A stretch of DNA of 64,000 bases from the NCBI RefSeq assembly GCF_900119085.1, contig NZ_FPIQ01000002.1, positions 62,001 to 126,000 of the forward strand. The letters run 5' to 3'. The position numbers and the translations under genes are program-made. The notes below the pieces were generated by a model. The model made no database searches, was not told the origin of the DNA, and worked only from the letters and a program-made list of their open reading frames with translations. Of the stretch, positions 60,333 to 64,000 are shown piece by piece; within the stretch, counting starts at the first letter, position 1, and each line of letters starts with the position of its first letter. This DNA is from Nitrosovibrio sp. Nv17 (GTDB taxonomy: Bacteria; Pseudomonadota; Gammaproteobacteria; Burkholderiales; Nitrosomonadaceae).

Positions 60333-61121
60333 CTATCCCCAGTTCAAACCCATTTCGCGCATGAGCTTTCGTGCATCGTCTCGGTTGAGCTCGATATCGG
60401 ATCTCATCCGATCCAGGGCTACGGGCCTTGCCTCTCTCGGCAAATGGTTGAAATTATCGACGACTCTACGCAACGATTGCGGCAGCGCCTGCCAGTGCGC
60501 GCCATTGTCGTCATAGCCGAAAGCGTTCATTTCCCGCTTCAGCGCAATCATCTTGAACACCGTCAGCGCATTGTCGAACTCGTGGGTCTGCCATCGCCCC
60601 ACCAGTTCCTGCATGGATTTCTGCCGTTCCAGCCGCTCAAGCTCCGCTAGATAATCCCGGAGAGGTGCCTGTTCTCTCATGATGCGCATATGAACGGCTT
60701 TTTCCACGTCTCCTACGCGTTCTTGCGCCCGGTCAGCATGGTCAGCCAGTTCCTGGGCTTCTCGTTCGAGTGCTTCCCTTATCGCTCGCCATTTGTCGAG
60801 ATACCCGGAGGACATCAGCCCAAGTTCGTTGAGCCGTGCCTGCAGCGGATGGGCGGATCGCCAACGGTCCAACTGCTGCCCTACCCGCGCGAGCTTCAGC
60901 CGGACCTCGTGCAGCGGCGCGAGCAGCGAGTCGCGCGCCTGTCGGGCAGCCAGCACCTCATGGTCATATTCCACCAGAACGCTTGCATCGGGAGGCTGAA
61001 ACTCTATTATCACCGCTCGCAGCTCAGCGCTCGTCATATGATCCACCGATTGCGGTACCGACTCCGGTGGCTTGCCTTGCCAGGCGGTCTGTCCATGCGT
61101 TCGTGAAACGAACTTGATCAC
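60333..61121 (-). CDS. Hypothetical coiled-coil protein
   Basis: The 262-residue protein (GTG start with AGGA upstream) is hydrophilic and almost entirely helical, with Arg/Glu/Gln-rich heptad-like stretches (QARDSLLAPLHEVRLKLARVGQQLDRW; REALEREAQELADHADRAQERVGDVEKAV). There is no signal peptide or catalytic motif. Its style resembles accessory proteins of plasmid or integrative-element mobilisation, but nothing nearby supports that. Function unknown. Confidence 0.65.
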   Translation of the reverse strand: MIKFVSRTHGQTAWQGKPPESVPQSVDHMTSAELRAVIIEFQPPDASVLVEYDHEVLAARQARDSLLAPLHEVRLKLARVGQQLDRWRSAHPLQARLNELGLMSSGYLDKWRAIREALEREAQELADHADRAQERVGDVEKAVHMRIMREQAPLRDYLAELERLERQKSMQELVGRWQTHEFDNALTVFKMIALKREMNAFGYDDNGAHWQALPQSLRRVVDNFNHLPREARPVALDRMRSDIELNRDDARKLMREMGLNWG

Positions 61122-61395
61122 GCTTCCTACCTTTCTCCGGCCAATGGCTCGGTAACAGTCCCTAGAACAGAGGCTTCGGCCTGATGATTTTGAGGATGCT
61201 CAGGCCTTGAAATGCGGATGGAACGCCCTGTCGCCCATGCCTCCGGATTTGGCGAACCTGGCGACGGGGCAAGACCCCGGAAGCTTTCGATGCCGTTGCC
61301 GCGGTCATTTCAGACTAGAAGTCGCCGACGTATTCCTTAACGCTAGAACCACGCGGCACTTGCTGGGTGTCAGCCGTCTCCAAGCCATGGCTCTC

Positions 61396-62460
61396 TCAAA
61401 AATGCATCTTGATGCTGGCTTGGTAGAATTCATCCGCCACATCGCCCTTCAGATCGACCCCGGCAGCGAAGCGCAGCGCGAGGTGCAGGGGCAGCGCAAA
61501 CTCGACATAAGGCCCTATCCAGTTGTAGAGCGTGCCAGGATTTCCGTCGATACGGTCGACATGGAAGCGCAGGTGTTCCCAGTGCACGCCCACAGAACTG
61601 ATGGGTATGTTCCTGAGATTGAAGAGTGCCGGCTTGACCCCGACATTCACCCAGTTATGGATGAAATCCCTCGCCCGTTCATCGCGGATGGCGGCATAGT
61701 AGGCAATGTATCCCTGGCCGGTGAAGTAATCGTCGTCGTAATTGATGGTCAGGCTTGGCACCACGCCTTCTGCTGCGCGGATGCCCCGGCCGATGACCTG
61801 GCTGGAGAGAAGGGCACCGTTGAGTATGCCGACTTGGGGATTGATGCTTATGCGTCGTTGCAAGAAGTGGAAGTTCAGGCCCATGCCGACCTCGGTCCAC
61901 AATCCGTTGCCGCCGGCATCGACCTGGGTGCCATTCGGACCCGAGATTACCCGGCTGCGCCCGAAGTTGGGGCTGGTCCAGAGCCAGCTGTAGAAGGTGA
62001 AATCGATGTGATCGGTGATTTCGTAGCCGGCATCGAGGATGGTCTGGAAACCGAAGAATGCATCCTGTTTCAGCGTTACCCCGCCATGAAATTTGCTGCT
62101 GTCGAAGCCGTGGCCATGGACCTTGCTGTCAGTGTTCTGCCACCCTGCGTCGTCGGTGAAGGGATTTGCGTCCGTGACTTTTTTCAGGATTGGCACCGCG
62201 CCGCTGGCACTAGTTTTCTCCGGCTCGGATCCGGGCTTCCGGTCTTCCGCTCCTCCTGCGGTTTTTTCCAGTCGTGCTTCCAATTCCGCAATCCGCGCTT
62301 CCAGAAATTCCAGCTTCTTCCCCAGATCTGCATCGGTTTGCGGGAGAGCTGCGGGTGAGCTGCAGGCACCTCCAAGAAATATAAGAAGACTCAGGCATTT
62401 CCTGATGTTTCCTGTTGAATTTTTCCTCCATCCTTTCTCCGATTCGAGCTGTACCGACAT
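61396..62460 (-). CDS. Porin-like outer-membrane protein with coiled-coil N-terminus
   Basis: The 354-residue precursor has a signal segment (CLSLLIFLGGACSS), a short trimerising-type coiled coil (DLGKKLEFLEARIAELEARLEKTA), a Pro/Ser linker and a beta-strand-rich region (ITDHIDFTFYSWLWTSPNFG; GLWTEVGMGLNFHFLQRRISINPQVGILNG) ending in Phe (IKMHF). The aromatic C-terminus and strand pattern indicate a barrel. It is not clearly one of the classical porin families. The ATG at 62460 lies behind AAGGGAAACG. Confidence 0.78.
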   Translation of the reverse strand: MSVQLESEKGWRKNSTGNIRKCLSLLIFLGGACSSPAALPQTDADLGKKLEFLEARIAELEARLEKTAGGAEDRKPGSEPEKTSASGAVPILKKVTDANPFTDDAGWQNTDSKVHGHGFDSSKFHGGVTLKQDAFFGFQTILDAGYEITDHIDFTFYSWLWTSPNFGRSRVISGPNGTQVDAGGNGLWTEVGMGLNFHFLQRRISINPQVGILNGALLSSQVIGRGIRAAEGVVPSLTINYDDDYFTGQGYIAYYAAIRDERARDFIHNWVNVGVKPALFNLRNIPISSVGVHWEHLRFHVDRIDGNPGTLYNWIGPYVEFALPLHLALRFAAGVDLKGDVADEFYQASIKMHF

Positions 62461-62998
62461 TTTCTTCGTTTCCCTTTCTTATTTGAGCGATGTGGAATTT
62501 CATGTTTCAGATTGCTCTTGCGTTTTCACACTTGTAAAGAAATTGTGAAATTAACGTGAAGTATAAATAATCACGCGACAGTAAGTGTGAATTTATTGTT
62601 ATTTTTTGTGAAATTCATAACTCTTTTGAGATTTTTATGAAAAATTGCGGAGAGGTGGCCCGGCTTGCCCCATACGTTTCAGCACGGATTGCGCCGGATG
62701 TTTCGCTGCCGTTTCATCCCTTCCACCTGGTTTTTCTGCACCGATGCCCGGAAAAATTCGAGGGGCGGCTGAAGGGCAAGCGGCAATGAAGACCCTTCAG
62801 ACTATGCCTCAGGAATCATGCGATTGAAGGCGTGTAACGCGTCATCTCTACCTTGGCAGCGAAGCTATCGGAAACCATTCGGATTTCCGCTCATGTGTTT
62901 CCGGGGATGAAGAATTACATGACCTGGAGACTGTTTTTCGATGCCTGCCACTTGCGCGAGCGTGTCGGTGGCCGGTTGATAACTGGGGAGTGATAGGA
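62461..62998. other. Divergent control region between the porin-like and nucleotidase genes
   Basis: There is no convincing gene. The 62510-62650 part is AT-rich and contains TGTGAA/CGTGAA direct repeats at 62544, 62555, 62586 and 62607 (see findings). The remainder (62650-62998) is ordinary GC and leads to the nucleotidase start. Confidence 0.5.
62544..62612. promoter_or_regulatory. Phased TGTGAA direct repeats
   Basis: Four copies of T/C-GTGAA start at 62544, 62555, 62586 and 62607; spacings are 11, 31 and 21 bp, close to whole helical turns. Two copies are embedded in the longer identical word TTGTGAAATT (62543 and 62606). Tandem hexamers or heptamers one turn apart are typical of OmpR/PhoB-type response-regulator sites. 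Confidence 0.4.
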
Positions 62999-64000
62999 AT
63001 GGACAACAAGGTGTTTCTCGCGGTGCTGCTGGCCGCTGCTTTTATCCCCGCCGTCGCGCAGGCCGACTGTACGCCCCCTGACGCCTCCGCCACGGTTGTA
63101 CTGGGCAGTTACGATACGGAGGTCGCCAACCGTGCCGTCAGCGGTGCATGCACGATCGATGATCTGATCAAGGACGAGCAGGGCTGGGGCAGCCAGCAGG
63201 CATTTCTTGCGCACGTTTCCAAAATCAGTTTCGATCTGCTCATGCAGCGCGAAATCACGGCGGCCGAGCGCAGTAAACTCATGGCGGGGGCCCTGCAGTC
63301 GGGCGTGGGCACCACTCTGAAAGTCAAGTTGATCGGTTTCAATGATTTCCATGGCAACATCAAGTCCGGCGAGGGCTCTTCCAGCAATCCCGGCGTGGCG
63401 CGCTTTGCCACCAGGATCAAGGAGCTGAAGGCGGCCAACCCCCTGCATGCGGTGGTCTCGGCGGGAGACATGATCGGCGCCAGCCCGCTGACCTCCGCGC
63501 TGTTCAAGGATGAGCCGACCATAGAGGCGATGAACCGCATCGGCATCGACTTCAATGCCGTCGGCAACCACGAGTTCGACGAAGGCAAGACCGAACTGCT
63601 GCGCATGCAGAGCGGCGGCAACCATCCGACCGACAGCTTTTCGGGCCAGGGCCTTCCCACCGACCTGAAGGCGGGCCAATTTCGCGGTGCCGACTTCAAG
63701 TTCCTGGCCGCCAACGTGACGGATAGCGCGAGCAACGCCACGCTGTTTCCGGGCGTGGGCATCAAGGACTTCCTGGGCATCAAGATGGCTTTCGTGGGCA
63801 TGACGCTCGAAAGCACGCCGACCATCGTGTCGCCCTCCGGCGTGGAGGGCCTGGAGTTCCATGACGAGGCGGATACCGTCAATGCCTTGATCCCGCAGCT
63901 CAAGGCGCAAGGTATCGAAGCGGTGGTGGTGCTGGTTCACGAAGGCGGTTTCCCCACCGTGGAGGGCGGCAATTGCACCGGTATTTCCGGCGCCATCGTC
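62999..64000 (+). CDS. 5'-nucleotidase/2',3'-cyclic phosphodiesterase family protein, partial
   Basis: The frame runs from ATG 62999 to the window end without a stop (334 codons; the 3' part is missing). A signal peptide (to about A22) is followed by an extra N-terminal segment (about 24-105). The calcineurin-like metallophosphatase core of UshA-type enzymes then begins: NDFHGN (115-120, metal ligands D116 and H118), AGDMIGASPL (D157) and GNHEFD (189-194). The enzyme should hydrolyse extracellular or periplasmic nucleotides to release phosphate. The segment before NDFHGN is longer than in E. coli UshA. Confidence 0.93.
   Translation, partial: MDNKVFLAVLLAAAFIPAVAQADCTPPDASATVVLGSYDTEVANRAVSGACTIDDLIKDEQGWGSQQAFLAHVSKISFDLLMQREITAAERSKLMAGALQSGVGTTLKVKLIGFNDFHGNIKSGEGSSSNPGVARFATRIKELKAANPLHAVVSAGDMIGASPLTSALFKDEPTIEAMNRIGIDFNAVGNHEFDEGKTELLRMQSGGNHPTDSFSGQGLPTDLKAGQFRGADFKFLAANVTDSASNATLFPGVGIKDFLGIKMAFVGMTLESTPTIVSPSGVEGLEFHDEADTVNALIPQLKAQGIEAVVVLVHEGGFPTVEGGNCTGISGAIV

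Noticed and set aside
60333-61121. Interpretation as a plasmid mobilisation or relaxase-accessory gene
   Set aside because: Only the coiled-coil style suggests it; no relaxase motifs, origin of transfer or other mobility genes are nearby.

Overview
The window is a high-GC chromosomal segment from a Gram-negative proteobacterium, most likely a betaproteobacterium. The evidence is an Azoarcus-type group I intron in a tRNA gene, exosortase-sorted PEP-CTERM proteins, a fused MrpAB antiporter, two porin-like outer-membrane proteins and many lipobox or signal-peptide proteins. No rRNA, CRISPR array, phage or intact insertion sequence is visible. Two genes run off the edges: a tandem RidA gene on the left and a 5'-nucleotidase-family gene on the right.

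Layout. 1-1715: an AT-rich accessory end with a duplicated RidA-RidA gene and a wrecked IS256-type transposase, abutting the 3' end of tRNA-Val(CAC). 1.9-9.1 kb: housekeeping and maintenance genes (typA, alkB, cstA with its small partner, a 3-methyladenine DNA glycosylase, a porin). 9.5-16.8 kb: eight minus-strand genes forming one apparent operon. They are a GntR regulator, an AprA-like flavoprotein with a small di-cluster ferredoxin, a sulfonate/taurine-type ABC importer whose binding protein carries a NosL-like C-terminal domain, a HEAT-repeat protein and a DUF971 protein. This is the best candidate for an undescribed system. 17.4-22.2 kb: EamA transporter, AarF/UbiB-type kinase, HNH nuclease, DUF1508 protein and an NlpC/P60 lipoprotein. 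22.2-26.9 kb: five PEP-CTERM proteins, including two matrixin-like metalloproteases and a recent tandem gene duplication in which both copies keep a near-perfect Fur box and a covarying upstream hairpin.

27-33.6 kb: copper resistance (copA-copB), a GlxA/AraC regulator divergent from a monooxygenase-like gene, a universal stress protein and a membrane-anchored MsrA-thioredoxin-MsrB fusion. 34-41.1 kb: an mrp Na+/H+ antiporter operon with overlapping start and stop codons, then an exported beta-carbonic anhydrase with its own sigma70-like promoter. 41-50.6 kb: hypothetical proteins, a phosphotransferase, a TIGR04073 exosortase-associated protein, a three-part glycosyltransferase fusion with an inactivated-looking GT2 domain, a DUF4139 protein, ogt and a VOC protein. 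50.7-51.0 kb: tRNA-Leu(UAA) interrupted by a group IC3 intron of about 226 nt. 51.3-64 kb: small exported proteins, a PA0069-type radical SAM protein, a cytochrome c, two zinc-ribbon proteins, an aspartate aminotransferase, uvrB, an exported OB-fold-like protein, a porin-like protein and the partial nucleotidase.

Themes: envelope and metal/redox stress functions dominate (copper oxidase, methionine sulfoxide repair, Fur-controlled surface proteins, cation/proton antiport), together with alkylation-damage repair (alkB, mpg, ogt) and uvrB. Starts were chosen from ribosome-binding sites and family length. Positions of helices and motifs were read by eye.
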